Counted from the first letter of the stretch, positions 16,963-27,878 are shown. The stretch: 64,000 nucleotides of DNA from Pseudomonas sp. PSKL.D1 (GCF_028898945.1 NZ_CP118607.1:1908001-1972000); one strand, 5' to 3'. Made by a program: numbers and translations. Notes: generated by a model not told the origin, from the sequence alone.

Positions 16963-18027
16963 CTACACGCAGGCGGTGCCTACCTTTAGGGCGGATCGCA
17001 TCTCCACCACCCGCGGCTGCAACAGCGCAAACAGGTCTTTGGGGTTTTCCAGCGACGGCACCAGCGCAATCCCCTGGCCAATGTTAAGGGCGCGCGCCGT
17101 GTCCAGCACATACCGCAGCGCCGAGTAATCCTCCAAGGCAAACCCGACCGAGTCGAACAGGGTTACCTGCGCAGCGTTCTCACGGCCCTTGGCAGTGCCT
17201 GCCACCACTTGCCAGAACTCGGTCACCGGCGAATCGGCCGGCATCTGCTGGATCTCGCCCTCTACCCGGCTCTGTGGCTCGTATTCGACGATCACCCGTG
17301 CCCGCTCGACGATGTCACGGTGCAGCTCGGTTTTGCCAGGGCAATCACCACCCACGGCATTCAGGTGCATGCCGGGCTCGATCATGTCCGGGGTCAGAAT
17401 GGTGGCATAGGCCTTGTCGGCAGTCACCGTGGTGACGATGTCAGCCCCACGCACCGCTTCGGCCACCGAACTGGCCACGATCAGCTTCAGGCCCGGCCGG
17501 CCCGCCAGGTTGGCCACCAGTTTGGCGGTGGCTTTGGGGTCGATGTCGTATAGGCGGATTTCATCGATGCCCAGCAGGGTCTTGAAGGCAATGGCCTGGA
17601 ATTCGCTTTGCGAGCCGTTGCCGATCAGCGCCATGCTGCGGCTGTCCTCGCGCGCCAGGTAGCGGGCCGCCAGGGCCGAGGTGGCGGCGGTGCGAATGGC
17701 CGTGGTCAGGGTCATTTCGCTGAGCAGCACGGGCGCGCCGGTGCCGACGTCGCTCAGAGTGCCAAAGGCCATCACCGTAGGCAGGCCGTGGCGGGTGTTT
17801 TTCGGGTGGCCGTTGACGTACTTGAAGGCATACAGGTTGGCGTCGGCCACCGGCATCAGCTCGATCACGCCGTCCGCCGAATGGTTGGCCACCCGGGCGC
17901 ATTTCTCGAAGGCCTGCCAGCGCAGGTAGTCCTGGCGGATGTATTCGGCCATTTCCACCAGGCAGGTGGCCAGGCCTTTGCGGTTGACCAGGCGGGCGAG
18001 GTCTTGCACATCGATATAGCGGGTCAT
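16963..18027 (-). CDS. Ornithine cyclodeaminase family protein
   Basis: 354 residues of the OCD/mu-crystallin family. The N-terminal substrate domain has 'NLYAFKYVNGHPKNTRHGLPTVMAFG'; the Rossmann domain has 'MALIGNGSQSEFQAIAF' as the NAD(H) motif. 'LNAVGGDCPGKTELH' carries the catalytic Asp region. Bacterial OCD converts L-ornithine to L-proline with ammonia release; related enzymes act on other amino or imino acids. A length of about 350 and the 'GNGSQSE' form are typical of true OCD. The convergent or adjacent Lrp-type regulator supports an amino-acid catabolic role. Confidence 0.88.
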   Translation of the reverse strand: MTRYIDVQDLARLVNRKGLATCLVEMAEYIRQDYLRWQAFEKCARVANHSADGVIELMPVADANLYAFKYVNGHPKNTRHGLPTVMAFGTLSDVGTGAPVLLSEMTLTTAIRTAATSALAARYLAREDSRSMALIGNGSQSEFQAIAFKTLLGIDEIRLYDIDPKATAKLVANLAGRPGLKLIVASSVAEAVRGADIVTTVTADKAYATILTPDMIEPGMHLNAVGGDCPGKTELHRDIVERARVIVEYEPQSRVEGEIQQMPADSPVTEFWQVVAGTAKGRENAAQVTLFDSVGFALEDYSALRYVLDTARALNIGQGIALVPSLENPKDLFALLQPRVVEMRSALKVGTACV

Positions 18028-18178
18028 GGGGGTCTCCCTGCGGGATCGCGTCCAGAGTGGGCTCTGGGTTATTGTCCGGCGGGCAGGGCGGCAATGCTGG
18101 CTGAAGCGGGGGCTGGCGGCAGCGGGCTCGGCTGATTACGCGCACGTCACAGCCGAATCGGCTGTGACGTTTCTGCCA

Positions 18179-19936
18179 TCAGTGTTCGCGCAGGCGTTTG
18201 TACAGGGTGGTACGGCTGATGCCCAGGTCGCGGGCAACCGCGGACAGGTTGCCCTTGGCATTGTGCAGCAGTGCCTGCAGGTCGTCGGTGGGCGGCGCAG
18301 CGTTGAGCGTGCCCGGCGCTTGGGCTTCGGCGAGAAAGCCTGAAGGCAGGTGTTCGAGGGTGACAGGCGCGTTGCCCGCTAACGCTAATGCTACCTGCAG
18401 CACGCTCACCAATTCGCGCACATTGCCCGGCCACGGGTGGCGGTCGAACAGCTCAAGGATGGCGTGCGACAGCCGTTGCGGTTGCCCGGGGTCACGGTAG
18501 CGCGCATGCAGTTGCTCGATCAACTGGCGCCGGTCACAGCGTTCGCGCAGCGGCGGCACGACCACCGCCAGGCCGGCAATGCGGTAGTAAAGGTCCTGGC
18601 GGAACCGCCCAGCGCGCACTTCGCCCGCCAGGTCGCGGTTGCTGGCCGAGACCACGCGAATGTCTACGGCCACCGGTTCGCCACTGCCCAGCGGTTGAAT
18701 GCTGCGTGACTGCAGCGCGCGCAATAGCCGGGCCTGGGTGGGTAGCGGCATGTCGCCGATTTCGTCCAGGAACAGCACGCCCTGGTCGGCCTTGCGGATC
18801 AGCCCAACGTTGCCTTTGTGGTGCGCGCCAGTGAAAGCGCCCTTGTCATAACCAAACAGCTCCGACTCGACCAGTTCGGCGGGGATGGCCGCGCAGTTGA
18901 CCGCAATCAGCGGCTTCGCTGCGCGGCTGCTGGCGCGGTGCAGGGCTTCGACGAATACCTCCTTGCCGACCCCGGTTTCGCCCTGCACCAGCACCGGGAT
19001 GTCTTTTTCCAGCAGCAGGCGGGCTTGGGCCAGGGCCTTTTCCAGGCGTGGCTCACCGTGGGTGGCCGGTGTCGCAGGCGCAAGGCGTTGCTGCGGTGCC
19101 TGCCATTGGCAGTGGAAGCGGTTGCGCCCCGCGGCTTGCAGGGCGAAGGGCTGCTGCTGCGGCTGGGCGAGTAACTGGCGCAGGGGCATCTGGAACAGCT
19201 GCTCAAGGTTTTGCTGCAGCGGGTTGGCGCCGAGCAGGCTGTCGGCCCGGTGGTTGGCCGCCAGCACCCGGCCGCGCTCATCGAACACCAGCAAGCCCGC
19301 CCAGGGGCTGTCGAGGTTGTCGGAGGCGCTGTTGAACAGCAGGTGGGCGTGCTGGCCAGCGTATTGGGCCAGGATCAGCCGGTTTTCCAGGCTCTGGCCC
19401 ATCATGCGCACCAGGCCCAGCGTCTGGGCGGCAGGCAGGTAGCCGTCGCTGGCCACATCCAGTACGCCCACCAGTTGCCGCTCGGCATCGAACACAGGCG
19501 CGGCGGCACTGGCCATGTAGCGGTTCTGGCGCAGGAAATGTTCGTCCTGGCCCACGTGGACGGGTTCGCCGCACACCAGTGCCGTGCCGAGCGCATTGGT
19601 GCCCACGCCCCGCTCATGCCAATGGGCGCCCGCGTGGAAGCCATGCTGCTGGTGCGCATCCACAAAGCGACGCGAGCCCCAGGTATCAAGCAGGCAACCG
19701 CTGGCATCGGCCAGCATCACCAGGTAACTGGCGTTGCCCAGCAGGTGGGCGTATTGCGGCAGCACCTCCTCGCGGGTAAGGCGCAGCAGGGCTTGGCGCC
19801 TTTCCAGCAGGGCGCTGAGTTCGTGAGGGGTGAGGCAGTCGAAATCCGGCGCGCTCTGGGGTTGCAGGCCATGCTGGCGGCAGCGTGCCCAGGAAGCCTG
19901 GATCAATTGGGCGTGGGGCGTGGTGGAAGTGGCCAT
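18179..19936 (-). CDS. AcoR-like sigma-54-dependent transcriptional activator
   Basis: 585 residues. The N-terminal GAF-type sensor (about 60-200) contains 'GTNALGTALVCGEPVHVGQDEH', diagnostic of the AcoR group. The AAA+ domain (about 300-520) has Walker A GETGVGKE, the sigma-54 contact loop GAFTGA and Walker B-like VLFLDEIGD. A Fis-type HTH closes the protein (ARDLGISRTTLYKRLREH). It activates sigma-54 RNA polymerase from distal sites. It is divergent from the ABC transporter operon, whose promoter has a perfect GG-N10-GC -24/-12 signature; it very likely controls that operon. Confidence 0.92.
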   Translation of the reverse strand: MATSTTPHAQLIQASWARCRQHGLQPQSAPDFDCLTPHELSALLERRQALLRLTREEVLPQYAHLLGNASYLVMLADASGCLLDTWGSRRFVDAHQQHGFHAGAHWHERGVGTNALGTALVCGEPVHVGQDEHFLRQNRYMASAAAPVFDAERQLVGVLDVASDGYLPAAQTLGLVRMMGQSLENRLILAQYAGQHAHLLFNSASDNLDSPWAGLLVFDERGRVLAANHRADSLLGANPLQQNLEQLFQMPLRQLLAQPQQQPFALQAAGRNRFHCQWQAPQQRLAPATPATHGEPRLEKALAQARLLLEKDIPVLVQGETGVGKEVFVEALHRASSRAAKPLIAVNCAAIPAELVESELFGYDKGAFTGAHHKGNVGLIRKADQGVLFLDEIGDMPLPTQARLLRALQSRSIQPLGSGEPVAVDIRVVSASNRDLAGEVRAGRFRQDLYYRIAGLAVVVPPLRERCDRRQLIEQLHARYRDPGQPQRLSHAILELFDRHPWPGNVRELVSVLQVALALAGNAPVTLEHLPSGFLAEAQAPGTLNAAPPTDDLQALLHNAKGNLSAVARDLGISRTTLYKRLREH

Positions 19937-19985
19937 GGGCCCGTCCTGTGCTTGTAGTTGTTATCAGGGACCGCACTTGAGTGTT

Positions 19986-20053
19986 GTTCACCGCTGTTCA
20001 TTGTCAAACCGGCAAGTGTTCAGTTGTTCAGCGAATCTGTTCACTTGTGAATC
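19986..20053. promoter_or_regulatory. Cluster of GTTCA repeats, candidate activator sites
   Basis: Five GTTCA copies in 68 bases start at 19986, 19996, 20028, 20036 and 20049. The last is part of the perfect inverted repeat TTCAC-TT-GTGAA. They lie 55-120 bases above the sigma-54 promoter, where an enhancer-binding protein would sit. Confidence 0.5.
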
Positions 20054-20106
20054 GGCAAATGTGAGCGGTATTTGGCAAAGCCCTGCGCCAGAGCGTTGTG
20101 CTTGAG

Positions 20107-20123
20107 CTGGCACGGTTCTGGCT
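20107..20123 (+). promoter_or_regulatory. Sigma-54 (-24/-12) promoter of the ABC transporter operon
   Basis: TGGCACG at 20108-20114 matches the -24 element exactly and TGGCT the -12 element. The invariant GG (20109-20110) and GC (20121-20122) are separated by ten bases, the required spacing. It lies about 35 bases before the first gene and opposite the sigma-54 activator gene. Confidence 0.75.
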
Positions 20124-20159
20124 CTGTGAGCGGCACAACAATCACAAAAAGGCCACGCC

Positions 20160-21254
20160 ATGTCGCTGGTGCTGGAGCAGGTCAGTCGCAGTGTCGATAA
20201 CCAGGCCTGGGTCGTCGATGCCTCCCTGCGTTTCGAGCCGGGCTCGTTCAATGTGCTGCTGGGCCGTACCCTGGCCGGCAAGACCAGCCTGATGCGGCTG
20301 ATGGCCGGGCTCGACCGCCCGGACCGTGGCCGCGTGCTGATGGATGGCCAGGATGTGACCGGGGTGCCGGTGCGTTTGCGCAATGTGTCGATGGTGTATC
20401 AGCAGTTCATCAACTACCCGACATTGAGCGTATTCGAGAACATCGCCTCGCCCTTGCGCCAGGCGCGCATGCCGGAGGCCGAGATTCGTCGGCGGGTGCA
20501 GGAAACCGCCGAGATGCTGCGCATTTCCCCCTTCCTGCAGCGCTTGCCCCTGGAATTGTCCGGCGGCCAGCAGCAACGCACGGCCATGGCCCGCGCGCTG
20601 GTAAAGGATGCTTCGTTGATCCTGTTCGACGAGCCGTTGGTCAACCTCGACTACAAGCTGCGCGAGGGCTTGCGCCAAGAACTGCGTGCGCTGTTTGCCG
20701 CGCGCAACTGCATTGCCGTGTACGCCACCACCGAACCCAATGAGGCACTGGCGCTGGGCGGCACCACCACCTTGCTGCATGAGGGGCGCATCGTGCAAAG
20801 CGGCCCCACCACTGAGGTTTACCAGCGGCCCTGCAGCGTGCTGGCTGCCGAGCTGTTCTCCGAGCCGCCGATCAACCTGATACCCGGGCGCGTGCATGGC
20901 AACGAGGTAAGCCTGGCCCAGGCAGTGCACTTTGCCCTCAATCTTGACCTGCAGCACCTGGGCGATGGCGATTACCGCTTCGGCGTACGCCCCAGCCACA
21001 TCACCCTGGTGCCGGCCCATGACGATGATCTGGAGCTGGCCGTGCTGGTGGAACTGGCCGAAATCAGCGGTTCGGAAACCTTCCTGCACGTGCGCAACGA
21101 GCACTGGCGGATGGTGCTGCACCTGCCGGGCGTACACGAATACCCGGTGGACACGCCGATCCGGGTGTTCATCCCCACCCACAAGCTGTTTGTCTTCGAC
21201 AGCGCAGGTTTGCTGGTGCAGGCGCCGGGCCTGCGCCAGGCGAGGAGTGCCTGA
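20160..21254 (+). CDS. ABC transporter ATP-binding protein 1 (GlpS-like)
   Basis: 364 residues. Walker A GRTLAGKT lies near residue 40, an intact signature LSGGQ at 133-137 and Walker B LILFDEP follows. A C-terminal TOBE-like domain starts near 245. The switch (H-loop) histidine is replaced: the segment reads YATTEPNEA with Thr191 where CUT1 ATPases have His. The gene order of this operon (two ATPases, two permeases, a DUF2160 protein, a binding protein) equals the rhizobial glycerol transporter glpSTPQUV, so glycerol or a related polyol is the likely cargo. Its stop overlaps the next start by one base. Confidence 0.88.
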   Translation: MSLVLEQVSRSVDNQAWVVDASLRFEPGSFNVLLGRTLAGKTSLMRLMAGLDRPDRGRVLMDGQDVTGVPVRLRNVSMVYQQFINYPTLSVFENIASPLRQARMPEAEIRRRVQETAEMLRISPFLQRLPLELSGGQQQRTAMARALVKDASLILFDEPLVNLDYKLREGLRQELRALFAARNCIAVYATTEPNEALALGGTTTLLHEGRIVQSGPTTEVYQRPCSVLAAELFSEPPINLIPGRVHGNEVSLAQAVHFALNLDLQHLGDGDYRFGVRPSHITLVPAHDDDLELAVLVELAEISGSETFLHVRNEHWRMVLHLPGVHEYPVDTPIRVFIPTHKLFVFDSAGLLVQAPGLRQARSA

Positions 21255-22347
21255 TGGCCGAAATCCACCTGCGCCAACTGGCGCACAGTTACAGCCGTCA
21301 CCCTGCCAGCGAGGGGGACTATGCCCTGCACGAGCTTGAGCATGTGTGGGAGCAGGGTGGTGCGTATGCCTTGCTCGGGCCTTCCGGGTGCGGAAAGTCC
21401 ACGTTGCTCAACATCATCTCCGGGCTGCTGACCCCCTCCCACGGCGAGGTGCTGTTCGACGGTAAGGCGGTCAACGACCTGTCGCCGCAGCAGCGCAACA
21501 TTGCCCAGGTGTTCCAGTTCCCGGTGGTATACGACACCATGACGGTGTTCGACAACCTGGCCTTCCCCTTGCGCAACCAGGGCCTTGACGAGGGCAGGGT
21601 ACTGGCCCGGGTGCAAGAGATTGCCGATGTGCTCGACCTGTCGGCGGTACTGCACAAGAAGGCACGCAACCTCAGCGCCGACGAAAAGCAGAAAGTCTCC
21701 ATGGGCCGTGGCCTGGTGCGCGACGACGTGTCGGCCATCCTCTTCGATGAACCGCTGACGGTGATCGATCCGCACCTTAAATGGAAGCTGCGGCGCAAGC
21801 TCAAGCAGATTCACGAGCAGTTCAACATCACCATGATCTACGTCACCCACGACCAGCTGGAGGCCTCGACCTTCGCCGACAAGATCGCGGTGATGCATGG
21901 CGGGCGCATCGTCCAGTTTGGTACCCCGCGTGAGTTGTTCGAGCGGCCCCGGCATACCTTTGTCGGCTACTTCATCGGCAGCCCCGGCATGAACCTGATC
22001 GACGTGCGTGCCGAGGCGGGCGGGGTGGCATTCGGCGATGTCCATCTGCCTTTGCCTGAAGGCTTGCGCGAGCGCCTGGCAACGTTGGGAGGCGGGCGGC
22101 TGCAAGTCGGCATTCGCCCGGAGTTCGTGCAGCTGTGGGACGCGCCGTTCGAAGATGCCCTGGCGGCCCAGGTGCTGGACATCGAGGACCTGGGCACCTA
22201 TCGCATCGTCACCCTGAAGCTGGGCGGCGCCACGTTGAAAGCGCGCCTGGCTGAAGACCGCCCGCTACCGGCCGAGCAGGCCTGGGTAAGCCTGCCAGCG
22301 CAGTGGTTGATGCTGTACGTGAACGACCTGCTGCTGGAGGCCGGGCC

Positions 22348-22351
<4 letters not shown>
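21254..22351 (+). CDS. ABC transporter ATP-binding protein 2 (GlpT-like)
   Basis: 365 residues. Walker A GPSGCGKST and Walker B AILFDEP are intact and the H-loop is canonical (VTHDQLEA, His199). The signature motif is degenerate: LSADE at 140-144 instead of LSGGQ. It thus complements the defects of the preceding ATPase, as expected for a heterodimer with one active composite site. A regulatory TOBE domain follows residue 240. It is translationally coupled on both sides (TGATG before, ATGA after). Its cytoplasmic role is to energise the permease pair encoded next. Confidence 0.88.
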
Positions 22352-23211
<860 letters not shown>

Positions 23212-23214
23212 GCC

Positions 23215-24015
<801 letters not shown>

Positions 24016-24027
24016 GGAGGCGTACGT

Positions 24028-24300
24028 ATGGAGTGGATGGCCTGGACCCTGCCCACGGCGCTGTTCTTTGCCGCTGTCGGCGTGTTGTTGCTGTGCATGA
24101 CCTTGCTTGAGCTGCGCCGCCCGTGCGTGGAGCGGCGCGGTTTTTTGCCGATCGTCACCAGCCGTGGCGACCGGTTGTTCATCGGCCTGCTGGCCAGCGC
24201 CTACCTGCATCTGCTGGTGGTGGGGCTTAGCGACTGGCCGTTGTGGGTGGCCTCGCTGCTGTCGCTGGCCTGGCTCGTGGTGGTGCTGCGCTGGGGCTGA
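24028..24300 (+). CDS. DUF2160 small membrane protein (GlpU-like)
   Basis: 90 residues with three hydrophobic segments (about 7-28, 50-66 and 70-88). DUF2160 proteins occur almost only between the permeases and binding protein of this ABC transporter type; in rhizobia the equivalent is glpU. The biochemical role is unknown; it may stabilise the complex. Its presence is the best evidence that this is a glycerol-type system rather than a generic sugar importer. Confidence 0.85.
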   Translation: MEWMAWTLPTALFFAAVGVLLLCMTLLELRRPCVERRGFLPIVTSRGDRLFIGLLASAYLHLLVVGLSDWPLWVASLLSLAWLVVVLRWG

Positions 24301-24339
24301 GCGCAAGGCTCCGGGGAATAACTCAATCGGGAGATCACA

Positions 24340-26079
24340 ATGTTCGATAACAATCACAAACGGCGACATTTGACCCTGGCCGCATTGCTGGTACTGGCCG
24401 GCATGCAGGGCAGCGCCTGGGCTGACCAGTACGAGGATGCGGCAAAGAAGTGGCTCGGCAGCGAGTTCAAGCCGTCCACCCTGTCACCTGAGCAGCAACT
24501 TGAGGAGCTCAAATGGTTCATCAAGGCCGCCGAGCCGTTTCGTGGGATGAAGATCAACGTGGTGTCGGAAACCATCACCACCCACGAATACGAGTCCAAA
24601 GTGTTGGCCAAGGCCTTCAGCGAAATCACCGGCATCCAGCTGACCCACGACCTGCTGCAGGAAGGCGACGTGGTGGAAAAGCTGCAGACGCAGATGCAGT
24701 CGGACAAGAACATCTATGACGGCTGGGTCAACGATTCCGACCTGATCGGTACGCACTTTCGCTATGGCAAGGTGGAATCGATTACCGACCTGATGGCCAA
24801 CGAGGGCAAGAACTACACCTCGCCCACGTTGGACCTGAAGGATTTCATCGGCATTTCCTTCACCACCGCACCGGATGGCAAGGTGTACCAGCTGCCGGAC
24901 CAGCAGTTCGCCAACCTCTACTGGTTCCGCGCCGACTGGTTCGAGCGGCCAGACCTCAAAGCCAAATTCAAGGAAAAGTACGGCTACGAATTGGGCGTGC
25001 CGGTGAACTGGTCGGCCTATGAAGACATCGCCAAGTTCTTTACCGAAGACGTCAAGGAAATCGACGGCAAGCGCGTTTATGGCCACATGGATTATGGCAA
25101 GAAAGACCCGTCACTGGGCTGGCGCTTCACCGACGCCTGGTTTTCGATGGCCGGTGGCGGCGACAAAGGCCTGCCCAACGGGTTGCCAGTGGACGAGTGG
25201 GGCATCCGCGTGGAGGACTGCCACCCGGTGGGTTCCAGCGTGACCCGCGGCGGCGACACCAATGGCCCGGCGGCGGTGTATGCCACGCAAAAGTACGTGG
25301 ACTGGATGCGCGCCTACGCGCCTAAAGAAGCCCAGGGCATGACCTTCTCCGAGGCTGGCCCCGTGCCTGCCCAGGGCAACATTGCCCAGCAGATCTTCTG
25401 GTACACCGCGTTTACCGCCGACATGACCAAGCCGGGCCTGCCGGTGGTGAATGCCGACGGCACGCCGAAGTGGCGTATGGCGCCGTCGCCCAAAGGGCCG
25501 TACTGGGAGGAGGGGATGAAGCTGGGGTATCAGGACACCGGTTCATGGACCTTCTTCAAGTCCACCCCCGAAAAACAACGGCTGGCGGCCTGGCTGTACG
25601 CGCAGTTTGTCACCTCCAAGACCGTATCGTTGAAGAAGACCATCGTCGGCCTGACCCCGATCCGCGAGTCGGACATCAACTCCCAGGCCATGACCGACCT
25701 GGCGCCCAAGCTTGGCGGGCTGGTGGAGTTCTACCGCAGCCCGGCGCGGGTGCAGTGGACGCCCACCGGTACCAACGTGCCGGACTACCCGCGCCTGGCG
25801 CAGTTGTGGTGGAGCCACATCGCCGAAGTCGCCAGTGGCGAGAAGACCCCGCAAGAGGCGCTGGACGGCCTGGCCCGCGATCAGGACCGCATGATGGAGC
25901 GGCTGCAGCGGTCCAACGCCCAGGCCACCTGTGCGCCCAAGCTGAACGCGGAAAAGGATGCCCAGTACTGGTTCGACCAGCCGGGCGCGCCGAAGCCAAA
26001 GCTGGCCAACGAGAAGCCCAAGGGCGAGACGGTCAGCTACAGCGAGCTGTTGAAATCGTGGGAGGCGGCGCGCAAGTGA
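24340..26079 (+). CDS. Periplasmic substrate-binding protein of the ABC transporter (GlpV-like)
   Basis: 579 residues with a signal peptide (basic NHKRRH, hydrophobic to about residue 24, cleavage after SAWA). The mature protein is a large extracellular-solute-binding family 1 domain with 'NVVSETITTHEYESKVLAKAF' near the start and 'GWVNDSDLIGTHFRYG' about 130. At roughly 550 mature residues it is longer than typical sugar-binding proteins, as is rhizobial GlpV. GGGAG precedes the start. It is the last gene of the operon, followed by a REP-like hairpin. Confidence 0.9.
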   Translation: MFDNNHKRRHLTLAALLVLAGMQGSAWADQYEDAAKKWLGSEFKPSTLSPEQQLEELKWFIKAAEPFRGMKINVVSETITTHEYESKVLAKAFSEITGIQLTHDLLQEGDVVEKLQTQMQSDKNIYDGWVNDSDLIGTHFRYGKVESITDLMANEGKNYTSPTLDLKDFIGISFTTAPDGKVYQLPDQQFANLYWFRADWFERPDLKAKFKEKYGYELGVPVNWSAYEDIAKFFTEDVKEIDGKRVYGHMDYGKKDPSLGWRFTDAWFSMAGGGDKGLPNGLPVDEWGIRVEDCHPVGSSVTRGGDTNGPAAVYATQKYVDWMRAYAPKEAQGMTFSEAGPVPAQGNIAQQIFWYTAFTADMTKPGLPVVNADGTPKWRMAPSPKGPYWEEGMKLGYQDTGSWTFFKSTPEKQRLAAWLYAQFVTSKTVSLKKTIVGLTPIRESDINSQAMTDLAPKLGGLVEFYRSPARVQWTPTGTNVPDYPRLAQLWWSHIAEVASGEKTPQEALDGLARDQDRMMERLQRSNAQATCAPKLNAEKDAQYWFDQPGAPKPKLANEKPKGETVSYSELLKSWEAARK

Positions 26080-26094
26080 TGGTCTGAGCGCCGC

Positions 26095-26141
26095 GCTGGC
26101 TTCTTCGCGGGTAAATCGCAGCGGCGAAGAGGCCAGCAAGA
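26095..26141. repeat. Single REP-like hairpin after the transporter operon
   Basis: GCTGGCTTCTTCGC and GCGAAGAGGCCAGC form an inverted repeat around GGGTAAATCGCAGCG. It may end or protect the transporter mRNA. Confidence 0.6.
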
Positions 26142-26161
26142 TCAGTGGATGAATAACAGGC

Positions 26162-26194
26162 AAAAAAAACGGCACCTGCCAGAGGTGCCGTTCT
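26162..26194 (-). terminator. Rho-independent terminator of folD (bidirectional)
   Basis: ACGGCACCT and AGGTGCCGT flank the loop TCTGGC-type centre, followed on the minus strand by eight Ts. It sits four bases past the folD stop; the plus-strand side has a weaker TTCTTCTTT tract. Confidence 0.85.
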
Positions 26195-26197
26195 TCT

Positions 26198-27052
26198 TTA
26201 CTTATGCAACTCTTCGGCCGCATACAGCGTGTTTTCCAGCAAACACGCCCGGGTCATCGGCCCGACGCCACCCGGCACCGGGGTGATCCAGCCAGCGCGG
26301 GGCAGGGCGGTCTCGTAAACCACGTCGCCCACCAGCTTGCCGTCTTCCTGGCGGTTGATGCCCACGTCGATGACGATGGCGCCTTCCTTGATCCACTCAC
26401 CCTTGACCAGCCCTGGCTTGCCGGCGGCCACGACTACAAGGTCGGCACGGCCGACATGGCCGGCCAGGTCCTTGGTAAAGCGATGGCAAACGGTGACGGT
26501 GCAGCCGCCGAGCAGCAGCTCCATGGCCATCGGCCGGCCAACGATGTTGGAAGCGCCGACGATCACGGCGTTCATGCCGTACAGGTCCTGGCCGGTGCTT
26601 TCCAGCAGGGTCATGATGCCTTTGGGCGTGCACGGGCGCAGCAGCGGAATACGCTGGGCCAGGCGGCCGATGTTGTACGGGTGGAAACCGTCGACGTCTT
26701 TGTCCGGGCGGATGCGCTCGAGCAGCAGGGACGCGTCCAGGTGCGCTGGCAGCGGCAATTGCAGCAGGATGCCGTCGACGGCCGGGTCGTCGTTGAGGCG
26801 GTCGATCAGGTCGGTCAGGGCTTGCTGCGTGGTATCGCTGGGCAGGTCGAAGGCCTGCGAGATGAAGCCGACTTCTTCGCAGTCCTTGCGCTTGTGCGAG
26901 ACATAGACTTGGGAGGCGGGGTCGGTGCCGACCAGGATCACCGCCAGGCCCGGCGTGCGCAGGCCTTGCTGGCGACGCTCCTCGACACGTTGAGCGATCT
27001 GCTTGCGCAGGTTGGCGGCGATCGCCTTGCCATCGATAAGGTGTGCAGTCAT
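26198..27052 (-). CDS. folD: Bifunctional methylenetetrahydrofolate dehydrogenase/cyclohydrolase
   Basis: 284 residues from ATG 27052; an upstream ATG at 27097 lacks a ribosome site. The N-terminal catalytic part has '[22 protein letters not shown]' with the catalytic Lys, then '[12 protein letters not shown]' and '[13 protein letters not shown]'. The NADP domain has '[14 protein letters not shown]', and the C-terminus '[11 protein letters not shown]'. FolD interconverts 5,10-methylene- and 10-formyl-tetrahydrofolate in one-carbon metabolism. It is monocistronic with its own terminator, next to a tRNA cluster. Confidence 0.97.
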   Translation of the reverse strand: MTAHLIDGKAIAANLRKQIAQRVEERRQQGLRTPGLAVILVGTDPASQVYVSHKRKDCEEVGFISQAFDLPSDTTQQALTDLIDRLNDDPAVDGILLQLPLPAHLDASLLLERIRPDKDVDGFHPYNIGRLAQRIPLLRPCTPKGIMTLLESTGQDLYGMNAVIVGASNIVGRPMAMELLLGGCTVTVCHRFTKDLAGHVGRADLVVVAAGKPGLVKGEWIKEGAIVIDVGINRQEDGKLVGDVVYETALPRAGWITPVPGGVGPMTRACLLENTLYAAEELHK

Positions 27053-27185
27053 AGACGCGTGATTAACCATCGAGAAGGAACAATAAAGAACGCGCATTCT
27101 CGCACGACACGGGCCGAGGGCAAAGGCGCGTGGTCGGGCAAATTCCCTAAGCCCTTCAATAATTTAAATTTTTTAGAGAAAGATA

Positions 27186-27212
27186 TTGACGCTACCCCCG
27201 CTCGTCTATAAG
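27186..27212 (+). promoter_or_regulatory. Stable-RNA promoter of the tRNA cluster
   Basis: TTGACG (27186-27191) and TATAAG (27207-27212) are separated by 15 bases. An AT-only stretch at about 27161-27181 resembles an UP element, and a GC-rich discriminator follows the -10 box. The first tRNA starts about 95 bases downstream. Confidence 0.5.
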
Positions 27213-27307
27213 ATTCGCCGCACTTGTCGGGTACGACCTGGTGCTGGTTGGCGAGGTCGGGCAGAATGAGCGGTTTGATGGCTTGTTCGGCTAGGCAGAA
27301 TGCTTAT

Positions 27308-27384
27308 GCGCCCGTAGCTCAGCTGGATAGAGCATCCGCCTTCTAAGCGGATGGTCGCAGGTTCGAGTCCTGCCGGGTGCGCCA
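27308..27384 (+). tRNA. tRNA-Arg (anticodon TCT)
   Basis: 77 bases with CCA encoded. The acceptor stem GCGCCCG pairs with CGGGTGC, the D-arm is AGCTCAGCTGGATAGAGC, the anticodon loop CTTCTAA and the T-arm GGTTCGAGTCC. It is the first of four tRNAs. Confidence 0.97.
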
Positions 27385-27427
27385 TTAGGCTGCTTGGGCA
27401 AGCAAGTAGAAGTTGCATAGCGTTATG

Positions 27428-27503
27428 GTGGGCGTAGCTCAGTTGGTAGAGCGCTGGATTGTGATTCCAGTTGTCGTGGGTTCGATTCCCATCGTCCACC
27501 CCA
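27428..27503 (+). tRNA. tRNA-His (anticodon GTG), copy 1
   Basis: 76 bases ending in CCA, with acceptor GTGGGCG/CGTCCAC and anticodon loop TTGTGAT. The base before it (27427) is G, the encoded G-1 that is the identity element of tRNA-His, opposite C73. It is identical to the copy at 27670. Confidence 0.97.
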
Positions 27504-27548
27504 TCTTTTACAAAGATGCTGTGGTTGAGTGTCTTTGTTATGCGTTAT

Positions 27549-27633
27549 GCGGACGTGGTGAAATTGGTAGACACACTGGATTTAGGTTCCAGCGGCGCAA
27601 GCTGTAAGAGTTCGAGTCTCTTCGTCCGCACCA
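27549..27633 (+). tRNA. tRNA-Leu (anticodon TAG)
   Basis: 85 bases, class II tRNA with a long variable arm (CGGCGCAAGCTG), acceptor GCGGACG/CGTCCGC, anticodon loop TTTAGGT and encoded CCA. Confidence 0.97.
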
Positions 27634-27669
27634 TGTTTCTGTAAGGTGGTACCGCAACATCGTTTTATG

Positions 27670-27745
27670 GTGGGCGTAGCTCAGTTGGTAGAGCGCTGGA
27701 TTGTGATTCCAGTTGTCGTGGGTTCGATTCCCATCGTCCACCCCA
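27670..27745 (+). tRNA. tRNA-His (anticodon GTG), copy 2
   Basis: An exact repeat of the first tRNA-His, again with an encoded G-1 (27669). The duplication includes a short upstream motif (TTATGGTGGGCG). The transcript then ends at the hairpin at 27755-27795. Confidence 0.97.
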
Positions 27746-27754
27746 TATTTTTCG

Positions 27755-27795
27755 AAGGCGCCTTGATCGTGAGATCGGGCGCCTTTGTTGTTTCT
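27755..27795 (+). terminator. Terminator of the tRNA cluster
   Basis: AAGGCGCC and GGCGCCTT flank a 14-base loop region, followed by TTGTTGTTT. It ends the four-tRNA transcript. Confidence 0.75.
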
Positions 27796-27878
27796 GCCGT
27801 CCGGGCTTTTGCGTCGACGTATTGAAAAGGCAGTCAGTGAATTGCCTATCTGAGCGTTAGTGGGTGTTCCGTTCGGTT

